A stretch of DNA of 64,000 bases from Fretibacterium fastidiosum (GTDB taxonomy: Bacteria > Synergistota > Synergistia > Synergistales > Aminobacteriaceae): assembly GCF_964642095.1 (NCBI RefSeq), contig NZ_OZ209244.1, positions 186,001 to 250,000 of the forward strand, given 5' to 3'. Each line of letters opens with the position of its first letter. Within the stretch, counting starts at the first letter, position 1. The position numbers and the translations under genes are program-made. Of the stretch, positions 1-8,941 are shown in pieces. The notes beneath the pieces are model-generated. The model saw only the letters and a list, made by a program, of their open reading frames with translations, had not been told where the DNA came from and made no database searches.

Positions 1-1347
1 GAAGATGGAGTCCAGGAGGTCGTCGTCCGCTGCGATGCCCAGCGTGCGCTCCAGGGCCTTTCTGGCCGTGCCCAGAAGGGCCGCCGTCACGTCCTGTCCC
101 ATGTCGGCCTCCAGGACCCTCTGGGCCTCCGCGATGGCCTCCGCGCAGGCGCGAAGCTCCGACAGCTGCCGCGCCGTGACGTTCAGCCCCACGTCCAGCG
201 CGCCACCCGCCGTAGCGATGGCGGCGATGGCCTCCTTGAGGGCGTCCAGGCCCTCCCCCGTCTTGGCGGAAATGGCAAGCGTCCTCCCCTCCGGGACGAT
301 GGCCCGAAGGTCGTCCTCCGTCACCGCGAGGGCCTTGTCCGCCTTGTTCAGGACGATGATCGACTCCCGCGTCCCCAGGCTGCGGATGTAATCCCGATCC
401 GCGTCCTCCAGGGGGGCGGAGCCGTCCAAGAGCCACAGGCAGATGTCCGCCTGCTTCAGGGCCGCCCGCGCCCGCTCGATGCCGCTGGCCTCGACCTCGT
501 CGGAGGGGACGCGCAACCCCGCCGTGTCCACCAGACGGATGGGGATGCCCCGATAGGTGACGGTCTCCTCGATGATGTCCCGCGTCGTGCCCGGCACGGC
601 CGTCACGATGGCGCGGGACTGCTTCAGCAGGGCGTTCAGGAGGGACGATTTGCCCACGTTGGGACGGCCGGAGATGACCACGCGGATGCCCTCCCGCAGC
701 AGGAGCCCCAGGGAGCAGCGATCCTCCAGGTCCCGCAGGGTGATGCGAAGCGTCTCCAGCGCGTCGTACAGGCCGATCGGGTCCACAGCCGGCGCCGCGT
801 CCTCCGGAAAGTCCAGCCCCACCTCGAGGTCCCCCTGAAGGGTCAGGAGCTCGTCGCGGATCTGGCGCACGAACTCGGAGAACTCCCCCGACAGGGTCCG
901 CGCCGCGGCCCGCAGGGCCTCCTCGCTGCGGGAACGGATGATGCCGAGCACGCTCTCCGCCTGGGACAGGTCCATGCGTCCGTTCAGGAAGGCCCGGCGG
1001 GTGAACTCCCCCGGCTCCGCCATGCGGGCCCCCCGCCGCAGCAGTCCCTCAAGACACAGCTGAGCCACCAGCGTTCCTCCGTGGGTGTGGACCTCCACCA
1101 CGTCCTCGCCCGTGAAGCTGTGAGGCCCTGGGAAGTGTACCGCCAGAACCTGATCGATGGCGTTGTCCGCTCCGTCCAGGAGGGCGGCCAGGCGCATCGT
1201 CCGGGGCGGGGGAAAGCCCTTCGGCCCGAAGCGCAGGATCGACCGGGCCAGCGGCACGGCACAGGAGCCGGACACCCGCACGACGGCGATGCCCGCCTCG
1301 CCCCACGCCGTCGATATCGCAGCGACCGTGTCAGACGGAGCGTGCAT
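1..1347 (-). CDS. mnmE: tRNA modification GTPase MnmE (3' end cut by window edge)
   Basis: Runs off the left edge. 449 codons are visible, so only the last few residues are missing, where the family carries its Cys-x-Gly-Lys tail. With MnmG this cytoplasmic GTPase modifies wobble uridine 34 of several tRNAs. Visible parts are the N-terminal folate-binding domain (about residues 1-117), a helical domain, and an inserted G domain with GRPNVGKSS (about 227-235), GTTRD, DTAG and NKAD. The ATG at 1347 lies inside the end of the upstream CCA-transferase-like gene (17-base overlap), which points to translational coupling. The identification is secure. Confidence 0.95.
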   Translation of the reverse strand, partial: MHAPSDTVAAISTAWGEAGIAVVRVSGSCAVPLARSILRFGPKGFPPPRTMRLAALLDGADNAIDQVLAVHFPGPHSFTGEDVVEVHTHGGTLVAQLCLEGLLRRGARMAEPGEFTRRAFLNGRMDLSQAESVLGIIRSRSEEALRAAARTLSGEFSEFVRQIRDELLTLQGDLEVGLDFPEDAAPAVDPIGLYDALETLRITLRDLEDRCSLGLLLREGIRVVISGRPNVGKSSLLNALLKQSRAIVTAVPGTTRDIIEETVTYRGIPIRLVDTAGLRVPSDEVEASGIERARAALKQADICLWLLDGSAPLEDADRDYIRSLGTRESIIVLNKADKALAVTEDDLRAIVPEGRTLAISAKTGEGLDALKEAIAAIATAGGALDVGLNVTARQLSELRACAEAIAEAQRVLEADMGQDVTAALLGTARKALERTLGIAADDDLLDSIF

Positions 1348-2620
1348 GGCTGACGATCCACTCCTCGGCCTGGGCGCGGTTCGTCACCCGCCCCGTGCCG
1401 ACGGCCACGTCAAGCCCGTCCAGAAGAGCACCGATAATCCGTCCTGGAGCCAACCGAAGGAGGCTCATCACCTCGTCCCCTCCGAGGAAGCGCGAGGCGC
1501 CCCCCGTTTGAAGCGCCACGGCCTTGAAGCGGCGCAGCACCTGGGCCAGACGCCATCGGTTTTCGGAGAGCGTCTCCAGGTGCGGCAGGCCCTCCGCCCG
1601 CGCGATGCAGCCCGCGAAGTCAAGCCCCGCCGCCATCGCGTCGGCCCCGTGCTCCAGCACGGCCCCGCACAGGTCCTCCTCTGTCCGAAGCTCGTAGAAC
1701 CTGCGGTAGCCGTCGATGATGGCCTGCGCGGCGCGAATCGTCTCCGCCGGGATGTTCCACTGGCTCAGGAAGGAGGAGGTCAGGGCCTTGTTACGCCTCC
1801 GCTCCCCCTCGTCCCCGGCGTTCAGCGACCTGGTGCCGATTCGGCTGAAGAGCCCCGCCAGGATAAAGGCCTCGTCCTGCATGATCTTGTGGGTCGGCAG
1901 GCGCCTCTCGATGACGGACAGGGTCGCCATGACGTGGCTGAAGAACGTCCTCCCGCGCCCGTCCGGAACGGACTTCAGGTCCTCCAGGTCCTTCAGGAAG
2001 ACGGGCAGGAGGCCGTAGTGGTCGCAGAGGCTGATGAAGCGCCAGGGGCGCTCCTTCATGCCGCTGATGATCTCCCGCCCCCAGCGCTCGGCGGGGATGG
2101 CGTTCATGCGCTCCGCGTGGCACCTCAGGAACTCGCGCACGTCCATGTCGGTCCGCCAGAAGACGTCCATCCCCAGCTCCGCCGCAAAGCGCAGGATGCG
2201 CACGATGCGCAGCGGGTCCCTGTCGATCAGCTCCACGTCGTCGCCCGTCAGGCGGATGACGCGGTTTCGGATGTCGCGGCGCCCGCCGAAGGGGTCCACC
2301 ACCCCGCCGTCGCTGCGCAGGGCGATGGCCTCGATGCTCAGGTCCCTGCGCGCCAGGTCGTCCGCGATCGTGTCGCCTTGGAGGCTGTAAGCCCGAAAGG
2401 GCGCGCCCAGGACCGAACCCCGGAGGACGGGGAACGTGCCCCTGGCGTCAACCGTCGCACCATCCAGCCTGTCGCTCAGGGAGCTCAGGTCCTTCGCGTC
2501 CACGGCCAGCGTCATGACCTCCGGCTCGATGCCCATCTCGATCATGCGAGCGGAATCTCCGACCAGCCAGGCCCTCACGCCGGTCCTCTCCACCGTCTTG
2601 AGAACGCGCAGATGTCTCAT
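1331..2620 (-). CDS. class II CCA tRNA nucleotidyltransferase-like protein, catalytic residues degenerate
   Basis: The 429-residue product has the layout of bacterial CCA-adding enzymes or poly(A) polymerases: a head domain, a conserved DPFGGRRDI and DPLRIVRILRFAAELG stretch, a helical body and the C-terminal FLGGDEVMSLL region. The nucleotidyltransferase signature is damaged. Where the family has GG-x-VRD then Asp-x-Asp, this protein has GD (21-22), RM (25-26) and E34-V-M36. The HD-domain motif LHDIGK reads LFSRIGT. It may therefore be inactive or have a new role, unless the alignment misleads me. The ATG at 2620 has GGAGGTGG just upstream; an ATG at 2668, also behind an A/G-rich stretch, would add 16 residues. 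Confidence 0.8.
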   Translation of the reverse strand: MRHLRVLKTVERTGVRAWLVGDSARMIEMGIEPEVMTLAVDAKDLSSLSDRLDGATVDARGTFPVLRGSVLGAPFRAYSLQGDTIADDLARRDLSIEAIALRSDGGVVDPFGGRRDIRNRVIRLTGDDVELIDRDPLRIVRILRFAAELGMDVFWRTDMDVREFLRCHAERMNAIPAERWGREIISGMKERPWRFISLCDHYGLLPVFLKDLEDLKSVPDGRGRTFFSHVMATLSVIERRLPTHKIMQDEAFILAGLFSRIGTRSLNAGDEGERRRNKALTSSFLSQWNIPAETIRAAQAIIDGYRRFYELRTEEDLCGAVLEHGADAMAAGLDFAGCIARAEGLPHLETLSENRWRLAQVLRRFKAVALQTGGASRFLGGDEVMSLLRLAPGRIIGALLDGLDVAVGTGRVTNRAQAEEWIVSHARSV

Positions 2621-2668
2621 CTCCACCACCTCCAGAAAACCGCACCCAGGAAGTGTGCCGCCGGTCAT

Positions 2669-3066
2669 GGACTCCCCCTCCTACTCCCTTTGTTATTTAG
2701 AACCGTTTTATCCTACGATATAAGTTTAACCCAAAAGCGTCCATATATCCAGAAGAATACCACTTATATTGAATTTAATGGCAGAAATTTCCGGCGGCGT
2801 GGATGGAACTCCCAAATCCGAAGGCAAAATTTTTAACGCGCAGCAGGGGGAGGTTTTTCGCGTTTTCCGACGCACCGGACGGGTGAAAGGACGGCGTCAG
2901 CTTACCTGCACAACGGCGGGCTCGATTTCCGAATAGAGACGTCGCAACCCGTGGATTTGGGGGAATCGAAGCGCCTTTCCACGCTTCTCGATTTATGCTA
3001 TCATTTTTTACGTGCATTTTTTTAACGCGGTCAAGCAAACCGGACACGACAGGAGGAACGATCATT
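2669..3066. other. intergenic region between divergent genes
   Basis: About 400 bases separate the minus-strand CCA-like gene from the plus-strand M20 hydrolase gene. The stretch at 2690-2780 is clearly AT-rich against its surroundings and probably holds the leftward promoter. I found no convincing gene, RNA or repeat here. A weak rightward promoter is listed separately. Confidence 0.5.
2976..3004 (+). promoter_or_regulatory. possible promoter of the M20 hydrolase gene
   Basis: TTTCCA (2976-2981) and TATCAT (2999-3004) are 17 bases apart and sit about 60 bases before the start codon. Both hexamers match the sigma-70 consensus only partly. Confidence 0.35.
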
Positions 3067-4251
3067 TTGAAGGAACGGATGAACCGCCTCATCGACTCCC
3101 TCAGGCCGGAACTCTCCCGGATGTCCGACGACATCTACGATCATCCGGAGGTTGGCCTGACGGAGCGGCATGCGTCCCGACTGCTCACCGCATGGCTTGA
3201 GGGGCGGGGCTTTGCCGTGGAGCGCGGCGTGGGGGGGCTTGAGACGGCGTTTCGCGCCGTCTGGCGCCAGGGGGAGGGTGGCCCTCGCATCGGGCTACTC
3301 TGCGAGTACGACGCGCTGCCGGCCCAGGGACACGCCTGCGGACACCAGATGCAGGGCCCCTGCATCCTGGGGGCGGCCGCGGCCCTGAAGGATGGGGGCA
3401 TCGAGGCGCCCTTCAGCGTCGTCGTCTACGGGACGCCGGCGGAGGAGACGGTGAGCGGAAAGGTCCTCATGCTGAAGCACGGGGACTGCTTCAACGACAT
3501 CGACGTCGCCCTGATGATGCACGGCAGCGGCGAGACGACGACGGACGTCAAGTCCATGGCCCTGACCAGCTTCACGGTGACGTACCACGGCCGGGCGGCT
3601 CACGCGGCCATCCGGCCCGAGGAAGGACGCAGCTCGCTGGACGCCATGATCCTGGCCTTTCAGGGGGTGGAGTTCCTGCGGGAGCACGTGAAGGAGGACG
3701 TCCGCATGCACTACAACCTAACGGACGGCGGCGGAACGGGAGCCAACACGGTGCCGGCCCTCACGAGGGCGCAGTTCTACGTCCGCTCCTACAACCGCGC
3801 GGTGCTGAGGGCCGTCATCGAGCGCTTCAAAAAGGTGTTGCAGGGCGCGGCCATGATGACGGAGACGGAGCTCGAGCTCGACGAGGGCAAGAGCATCGAC
3901 AACAAGATCCCCGCGCTGAAGCTCAACGAAGTGATCCTGGAAAACGCCCGCGCGGTGGGGGCGCCGGTCATCCGTCCCCCCCGGCAGAAGACGGGCTCCA
4001 CGGACCTGGGGAACGTCATGCAGGTCATGCCCGGCTCCTGCATCCGCGTCGCCTTCGTGCCGGAGGGCACGGCCTCCCACTCCCAGGCCTACCTCGACGC
4101 AGGCAAGACGGAAAGCGCCCACGACGCCGTCGTCTTCGGGGCCAAGATCCTGGCGGGCACGGCGGAGGACCTGATCGTCACTCCCGGCCTGCTGGACGAG
4201 ATTCAGGAGGAGTTCCGGTCCAACAAGGCGGCCCTCGATGCCGAGGCGTAG
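3067..4251 (+). CDS. M20 family metal-dependent amidohydrolase
   Basis: A cytoplasmic zinc or manganese hydrolase of the M20D group, whose members remove acyl or aminoacyl groups from amino acids and small amides. Visible motifs are LLCEYDALP, GHACGH with metal-binding His and Cys-region residues, GTPAEET with the catalytic Glu pair, and a dimerisation lid domain starting near SFTVTYHGRAAHA. The length (394 residues) is normal. I chose the TTG at 3067 because AGGAGG (3051-3056) lies 10 bases upstream; an ATG at 3079 is the alternative, and an ATT at 3064 has the best spacing. It is followed after about 40 bases by a YfcC carrier, so substrate uptake and hydrolysis are probably linked. The substrate cannot be told from sequence. 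Confidence 0.85.
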   Translation: MKERMNRLIDSLRPELSRMSDDIYDHPEVGLTERHASRLLTAWLEGRGFAVERGVGGLETAFRAVWRQGEGGPRIGLLCEYDALPAQGHACGHQMQGPCILGAAAALKDGGIEAPFSVVVYGTPAEETVSGKVLMLKHGDCFNDIDVALMMHGSGETTTDVKSMALTSFTVTYHGRAAHAAIRPEEGRSSLDAMILAFQGVEFLREHVKEDVRMHYNLTDGGGTGANTVPALTRAQFYVRSYNRAVLRAVIERFKKVLQGAAMMTETELELDEGKSIDNKIPALKLNEVILENARAVGAPVIRPPRQKTGSTDLGNVMQVMPGSCIRVAFVPEGTASHSQAYLDAGKTESAHDAVVFGAKILAGTAEDLIVTPGLLDEIQEEFRSNKAALDAEA

Positions 4252-4292
4252 GCCCGCAGATACCGTTTTCCATCGTTAAGGAGGTCTTTGTC

Positions 4293-5711
4293 GTGTCCGA
4301 GGAAAAAAACGCCGCTATCGCCGTAAAGCCCAGGAAAGCGATGAACACGCTCGTGATCATCTTTGCCGTCGTGTGCCTGGCCTGCCTCATGACGTGGGTC
4401 ATCCCCGCGGGAGAGTTCAGCCGCGTCAAGCTGGAATCGGGGAGGTCCGTGGTGGACGGCGGCTCGTTCCACTGGGTCCAGAACGCTCCGGTGAACTTCC
4501 TCCTCATCCCGCTGCACATCGCGAAGGGAGCCAGGAGCGCCGCGGACCTGCTCTTCATGCTCCTGTGCTCCGGCGCGGCCTTCGCCATCGTGATCCAGTC
4601 GGGCGCCATGCACTCCTCCATCGGGGAGCTGGCCCTGAAGTACCGCGGACGCAAGACCCTGTTCGTCCTGGGCATGTTCGTCCTGTTCTGCCTCATCATG
4701 CTGACGCGCGGCCTGGTGGAGTTCGTGGCCTTCGCCCCCGTGCTCGTGATGATCTGTCTGGCACTGGGGCTGGACTCGATCACCGCCGTCGCCATCATGA
4801 CGGGAGGCACGGCCTGCGGCTTCGCCACGGGCATGCTGCAGCCCAGCACGACGCTCATCGCCCAGGAGCTGGCCGGCCTGCCGCCCTTCTCCGGCATCGA
4901 GTTCCGCGCGCTCTGCTTCGTCCTCTACACGATCCTTACGGGCTTCCTGATCTGGCGCTACGCCGTGAAGATATCCAGGGACCCGACCGCCTCCCCCATG
5001 TACGACCTGGACCGCGAGGAGAGCCTGAGGGACCCCGACGCCATCCGGGCCTACGGTCCCATGGACCCTGGCAAGTGGCTGGTCTGCCTGGCCACCGTCG
5101 CCTCCATGGCGCTCATGGTCTGGGGCAGCATCCGGTGGAAGTGGCAGTACCAGGAGCTCTCCGCCACATTCATCGGCCTTGCCATCGCTGCGGGGGCCTT
5201 CGCCCGGATGAGCCCCTCCGCCATCGCCAAGACCTTCGTCGAGGGCGCGAAGACCATGGTCATGGTGTTCTTCCTGGTCGCCTCGGCCCGGGCCATCTCA
5301 AGCATCCTCACGGATGGCCGCGTGCTGGACACCATCGTCTACGGCCTGGGCGAGGGGCTGAAGAGGGTTCCGGCGGTCCTTCAGGGGCCGGCCATGTTCA
5401 TCGCCAACCTCCTGATCAACACGGTCATCCCGTCGGGGTCGGGCCAGGCCGCCGCGGTGATGCCCATCATGCTGCCCCTGGCGGACCTCATCGGGATGAC
5501 GCGCCAGACGGCCATCCTGGCCTTCAACTTCGGCGACGGCTTCTGCAACTGGGTGATCCCCACGAGTTCGGCGCTGATGGCGGTTCTGGGCATCGTCAAC
5601 ATGCCCTTCGAGCGCTGGATGAAGTACAGCTGGCGCGTGTTCTGCTGGTGGGTGGCGCTGGGCTGCATCCTGGTGGCCGTCGCTCAGGCGATCCACCTGG
5701 GGCCCTTTTAA
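4293..5711 (+). CDS. YfcC family membrane carrier
   Basis: 472 residues with about a dozen hydrophobic segments. It belongs to the YfcC/DcuC superfamily, which holds anaerobic dicarboxylate and amino-acid or peptide-related carriers of the inner membrane. Typical features are WVIPAGEF after the first helix, a mirrored re-entrant part with the motif NTVIPSGSGQAAAVMPI, and FGDGFCNWVIPTS near the C-terminus. The GTG start has AAGGAGG about 8 bases upstream. It probably imports the substrate of the preceding M20 hydrolase; this is inferred from adjacency only. A second family member starts at 62581. Confidence 0.85.
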   Translation: MSEEKNAAIAVKPRKAMNTLVIIFAVVCLACLMTWVIPAGEFSRVKLESGRSVVDGGSFHWVQNAPVNFLLIPLHIAKGARSAADLLFMLLCSGAAFAIVIQSGAMHSSIGELALKYRGRKTLFVLGMFVLFCLIMLTRGLVEFVAFAPVLVMICLALGLDSITAVAIMTGGTACGFATGMLQPSTTLIAQELAGLPPFSGIEFRALCFVLYTILTGFLIWRYAVKISRDPTASPMYDLDREESLRDPDAIRAYGPMDPGKWLVCLATVASMALMVWGSIRWKWQYQELSATFIGLAIAAGAFARMSPSAIAKTFVEGAKTMVMVFFLVASARAISSILTDGRVLDTIVYGLGEGLKRVPAVLQGPAMFIANLLINTVIPSGSGQAAAVMPIMLPLADLIGMTRQTAILAFNFGDGFCNWVIPTSSALMAVLGIVNMPFERWMKYSWRVFCWWVALGCILVAVAQAIHLGPF

Positions 5712-5791
5712 GCCTGGGAGGGGACGCGATGAAAAGACTGATCCCCGGCGACGCCTTAGGCGCTCTTTCCCGACGCGGCAGACTGACTTCG

Positions 5792-5831
5792 CGCGAGAGC
5801 AGTCCTGGAAATATCCAGGGCCGCTCTCGCG
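5792..5831. terminator. hairpin between convergent genes
   Basis: Nested stem: CGCGAGAGC (5792-5800) pairs with GCTCTCGCG (5823-5831), and inside it CCTGGA (5804-5809) pairs with TCCAGG (5814-5819). It lies between the ends of the YfcC gene and the M24 peptidase gene and probably ends transcription from both sides. There is no clear T-tract. Confidence 0.55.
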
Positions 5832-5856
5832 TCCTCCGTCAGACGGCCTTTGGAAG

Positions 5857-6939
5857 TTACCGAAGCACCTCGAGCTCCTTGCTGTAGCGGTTCAGCCTCT
5901 CGCAGCCCTCCTCCGTCACCAGGACCAGGTCCTCGATCCGCACGCCAATGTCGTCCTTCAGGTAGATGCCCGGCTCGATGGAGAAGATCATTCCCGGCTC
6001 CGTCATGCGGCAGTCCGCCGGCGACACGTCGCCGTACTCGTGCGTTTCAAGCCCAATGAAGTGTCCGAGGCGGTGAGTGAAGTTCGGCCCATACCCCGCC
6101 GCCGTGATGACGTCCCGCGCCAGGGCGTCGATGTCGCAGAGCCTCACCCCCGGCCTCACGCCGGCCTCCGCCGTTTCCTGAGCCCGCCGCACCGTCTCGT
6201 AGACCTGACGATGGTGCTCCGACGCCGAGCGCCAGAAGAACGTCCGCGTCATGTCCGAGCAGTAGCCGTCCTTTCGGCAGCCCACGTCGAACAGGACGCA
6301 GTCCCCTTCCTTGAGGATCGTTCCGTCCGGCGCGTGGTGCGGGTCCGCCGCGTTGGCGCCGAAGGCCACCAGGGGGCTGAAGGAGAAGCCCTCCGCCCCC
6401 AGCTCGAGGTAGATGTCCAGGAGCTGGCGGGCGACCTCCGCCTCCGTGACACCCTCGTGAACGAGGCCTTTGAAGCGCCCCATGGCTTGATCGTTGACGC
6501 GGGAGGAGGCGGCCATCCTCTCCCGCTCCTCCGCGTCCTTCACGCCCCGGGCCAGGTCCACGGCCGGCGAGGCGACGATCAGGTCCTCCGGCGCCCAGCG
6601 CTCCAGGAGCGACAGCAGGAAGCGCGCCGGCATCCCCTTGTCGACGCCCAGCTTTCCAACGTTCCCGCGGTGGAGGCGCTCCGTCACGAGAGCCATCACC
6701 GGGTCCCCGTCCGAGTGGAGGACGACCTCCAGGTCCGGGTCCTCCTTCAGCCCGAACAGCCGGTTTGCGAAGAGGATGGGACGGCCACCCCCGCGCAGGC
6801 AGAGCGCGAAGAACCGCTCCATGGGGCGAACGTCCTGCCCCGTCAGGTAGAGGATGGACAGGGGATCCATCAGAAGAAAATCCGTCACCCCAAGCTCCCG
6901 CATCCCGCACAGCACCCGCTTCACGCGATCTCCGTTCAT
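5857..6939 (-). CDS. M24 family Xaa-Pro aminopeptidase
   Basis: A cytoplasmic metallopeptidase that releases N-terminal residues before proline or splits Xaa-Pro dipeptides. It has a creatinase-like N-terminal domain (about 1-130) and a pita-bread catalytic domain. The metal ligands are all present: Asp in LFDVGC, Asp in SDMTRTF, His in HRLGHFIG, Glu in FSIEPGIY and Glu in RIEDLVLV. The length (360 residues) is that of the short bacterial enzymes. I chose the ATG at 6939; a TTG six bases upstream (6945) shares the same AAGGAGG site. It stands alone behind its own -10 element and suits a proline-peptide-using metabolism. Confidence 0.9.
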   Translation of the reverse strand: MNGDRVKRVLCGMRELGVTDFLLMDPLSILYLTGQDVRPMERFFALCLRGGGRPILFANRLFGLKEDPDLEVVLHSDGDPVMALVTERLHRGNVGKLGVDKGMPARFLLSLLERWAPEDLIVASPAVDLARGVKDAEERERMAASSRVNDQAMGRFKGLVHEGVTEAEVARQLLDIYLELGAEGFSFSPLVAFGANAADPHHAPDGTILKEGDCVLFDVGCRKDGYCSDMTRTFFWRSASEHHRQVYETVRRAQETAEAGVRPGVRLCDIDALARDVITAAGYGPNFTHRLGHFIGLETHEYGDVSPADCRMTEPGMIFSIEPGIYLKDDIGVRIEDLVLVTEEGCERLNRYSKELEVLR

Positions 6940-6966
6940 CGTCAACGCTCCTCCTTCACATTCAAG

Positions 6967-6998
6967 GCAGGGCCCCGCCTCGACGGCGCGGGCCCTGC
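6967..6998. terminator. hairpin downstream of the iron-locus ATPase gene
   Basis: GCAGGGCCC (6967-6975) pairs with GGGCCCTGC (6990-6998), with a short inner stem. It lies just after the last gene of the long iron locus and before the peptidase start, so it may end that operon. It would also sit in the peptidase leader. Confidence 0.5.
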
Positions 6999-7004
6999 TC
7001 TCTC

Positions 7005-7010
7005 ATTATA
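7005..7010 (-). promoter_or_regulatory. -10 element before the M24 peptidase gene
   Basis: A perfect TATAAT on the minus strand, 65 bases before the start. No good -35 hexamer is seen at the usual distance. Confidence 0.4.
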
Positions 7011-7033
7011 ATACGGAAAGCGTGCGTCCCAGG

Positions 7034-7717
7034 TTACGACAGCCCGTTCCCCTCCGTCAAGCGTCCGTCGACCATGGTGTACACCCGGTCGGCGAAGTCA
7101 AGGGTGTCCAAGTCGTGCGACACGACGAGGAGCGTGGTCCCGTCGTCCTGCAGCGCCGCAAGGCACTCCATCACGCCGCGGCGGGAAACCGCGTCCAGGT
7201 CCGAGGTGGGCTCGTCCGCGATCACGATGGAGGGCCGGTTGACGAGGGCGCGGGCGATGAGGGCCCGGCGCAGCTCGCCCCCCGAAAGGTCCTCCGGGTA
7301 GGCGTCCGCTAGCCCCTCGATCCCGAAGCGCGAGAGCAGGAGGCGCGCGGCCCCTTCCCCGTCGCCTCCGTGGGGCCACAGAACGAAGGGCAGGAGCACG
7401 TTCTCCAGCACCGTCAGGCCCGGCAGCGCGGACGGTCCCTGTGGAATGAAGCCAATCGCGTCGCAGCGCAGGCGCGAGAGCCGGGCGTCCTCCAAGTCCG
7501 CCAGGTTCTGCCCCAGCAGCTCGACGGAGCCGGCAGTCGGTGAGAGCATCCCCGCCGCCAGGTTCAGGAGCGTGGATTTGCCGCTTCCAGAGCGTCCGAT
7601 AATGCTGACGCAGCTACCAGCCTCAACGTCCAGGCTCACGTGGTCCACCGCCAGGAAGCGCCGGCCCCCCCGGCGGTACTCCCGACAGAGGTCGTTCAAG
7701 CGAAGCACCGGAGCCAT
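7034..7717 (-). CDS. ABC transporter ATP-binding protein (LolD/MacB type)
   Basis: 227 residues with Walker A GRSGSGKST (41-49), the signature LSGGE (144-148), Walker B IVIADEP and a switch His in VVSHD. It belongs to the group that powers FtsX/MacB-type permeases, which transmit force to the periplasm instead of moving solute through a pore. It starts 2 bases after the stop of the permease gene at 7720 and should be its partner. It is the last gene of the ten-gene iron locus. The start is the ATG at 7717, with a GTG two codons earlier as an option. Confidence 0.9.
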   Translation of the reverse strand: MAPVLRLNDLCREYRRGGRRFLAVDHVSLDVEAGSCVSIIGRSGSGKSTLLNLAAGMLSPTAGSVELLGQNLADLEDARLSRLRCDAIGFIPQGPSALPGLTVLENVLLPFVLWPHGGDGEGAARLLLSRFGIEGLADAYPEDLSGGELRRALIARALVNRPSIVIADEPTSDLDAVSRRGVMECLAALQDDGTTLLVVSHDLDTLDFADRVYTMVDGRLTEGNGLS

Positions 7718-7719
7718 GG

Positions 7720-8940
7720 TCACGCCTCCCTCATCGCGGCGCTGATGTCGGTCCGCCCCGCCCTCAGGGCCGCCGAGAGCGCCGAAAGGAGGCCCGTCAG
7801 CACCGCCGTTGCTAACGAGCCCGTCGCTAAAAGCGACAACACCAGGGGGGACGGCAGCAAAAAGGGCATACGAAGGGCCGAGGCCAGCCCGGAGGCCAGG
7901 GTCGCCAGGGCCGCGATCGCCAGCAGCACCCCAAGGGACGCGCCCCAGAGGCTCTCCAGCAGTGCCTCTCCCAGAACGAGGCACACCAGCTTGCCGCGGC
8001 TTGCTCCCAGCGCGCGAAGCACGCCCATCTCCCGCCTCCGCTCCGCCAGAGTCACGGCAAAGAGCAGCGCGATAACGCACGCGGCAAGCAACCACACCAG
8101 CGCCCCGACACCCTTCAGAACCCAGGACACCGCAGCGAGGTTCGCCCCGATGCTGTTCACGAATTTCTTGCTGAAGAGGGCGTAGATGCCCCTGCCGTTG
8201 AAGCGCCGGTTGATCTCCTGAGCCGTGGCCACGGAATCGTGTCCCGACTCGAGTTTGATCATCACGGCGGAGATCAGGCTGTCGTCGCTGGTGAGGGGGT
8301 GCTTGAAGATGCGCTCCGCCTCGCGGGCCAGCGCCACGATGGTGGGACGGGTCACGAAGACCGCCGCGTCAAAGCCCATGCCCGTCTGGTGGAGCCGACC
8401 GGCGATGCGGAGCTCCTTCCCGAAGAACTTGAGCGTCTCTCCCGTCTCTCCGACGACGCGGCAGCCCACGACAGCCTCTCCGTCCGTCAGAGCGCGCCGA
8501 AGCTCCCCGTCCAGCCATGGCTTGATGATGAAGTCCGTGTCGAAGTCCACGCCAATCAACTGCAGAGGGTAGGAGCAGCAGGAAGCCCTGAGCGTCGCCA
8601 GAAAGACCTGTGGGGACATGCGGGCGATCCCCTCCACGCCCCCCAGGAGCTCCAGGACATCTCCCGGCAGGTAGAAGCTCGATGGCTCACCCGACAGCAG
8701 GATGCTGTCCACGTGGGGGTCGTACCCCTCCGGTACCACCATGACGTCCGCGCCCAGACGGTTTGCCATGCTCTCCGCTCCGGATGAAAGGCCCATGAAG
8801 AGGGCGGAGCCGGCGCAGAGGAAGAAGGAGAGCAGGAGCACTGCCGCGATGAGGCAGGCGCTGCGGCCAGGCCTGCGGCGGACGTTCCTCCGCGCGATGC
8901 CCAGCGTGGAGAGCGATCGGGTCAACGTACCATACTGCAC
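7720..8940 (-). CDS. FtsX/MacB-type ABC permease
   Basis: About 406 residues: one N-terminal membrane helix (LIAAVLLLSFFLCAGSALFM), a large periplasmic domain of about 200 residues, then three C-terminal helices, as is typical of the FtsX superfamily. The motif RRREMGVLRALGASRGKLV sits between helices 2 and 3. I chose the GTG at 8940, one base past the stop of the DUF4418 gene, which suggests coupled translation; a TTG at 8979 would extend it into that gene. It is the third such permease in the locus and probably pairs with the ATPase at 7034. Confidence 0.85.
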   Translation of the reverse strand: MQYGTLTRSLSTLGIARRNVRRRPGRSACLIAAVLLLSFFLCAGSALFMGLSSGAESMANRLGADVMVVPEGYDPHVDSILLSGEPSSFYLPGDVLELLGGVEGIARMSPQVFLATLRASCCSYPLQLIGVDFDTDFIIKPWLDGELRRALTDGEAVVGCRVVGETGETLKFFGKELRIAGRLHQTGMGFDAAVFVTRPTIVALAREAERIFKHPLTSDDSLISAVMIKLESGHDSVATAQEINRRFNGRGIYALFSKKFVNSIGANLAAVSWVLKGVGALVWLLAACVIALLFAVTLAERRREMGVLRALGASRGKLVCLVLGEALLESLWGASLGVLLAIAALATLASGLASALRMPFLLPSPLVLSLLATGSLATAVLTGLLSALSAALRAGRTDISAAMREA

Positions 8941-8941
8941 C

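Noticed and set aside
1157..2836. A 559-codon open frame on the plus strand opposite the CCA-like gene
   Set aside because: It is antisense to a recognised gene, has no family motifs, and is rich in the Arg, Ala, Pro and His typical of shadow frames in GC-rich DNA.
5739..5887. A short plus-strand frame with a ribosome-like site after the first YfcC gene
   Set aside because: It runs through the terminator hairpin and into the end of the convergent peptidase gene, with no conserved feature.
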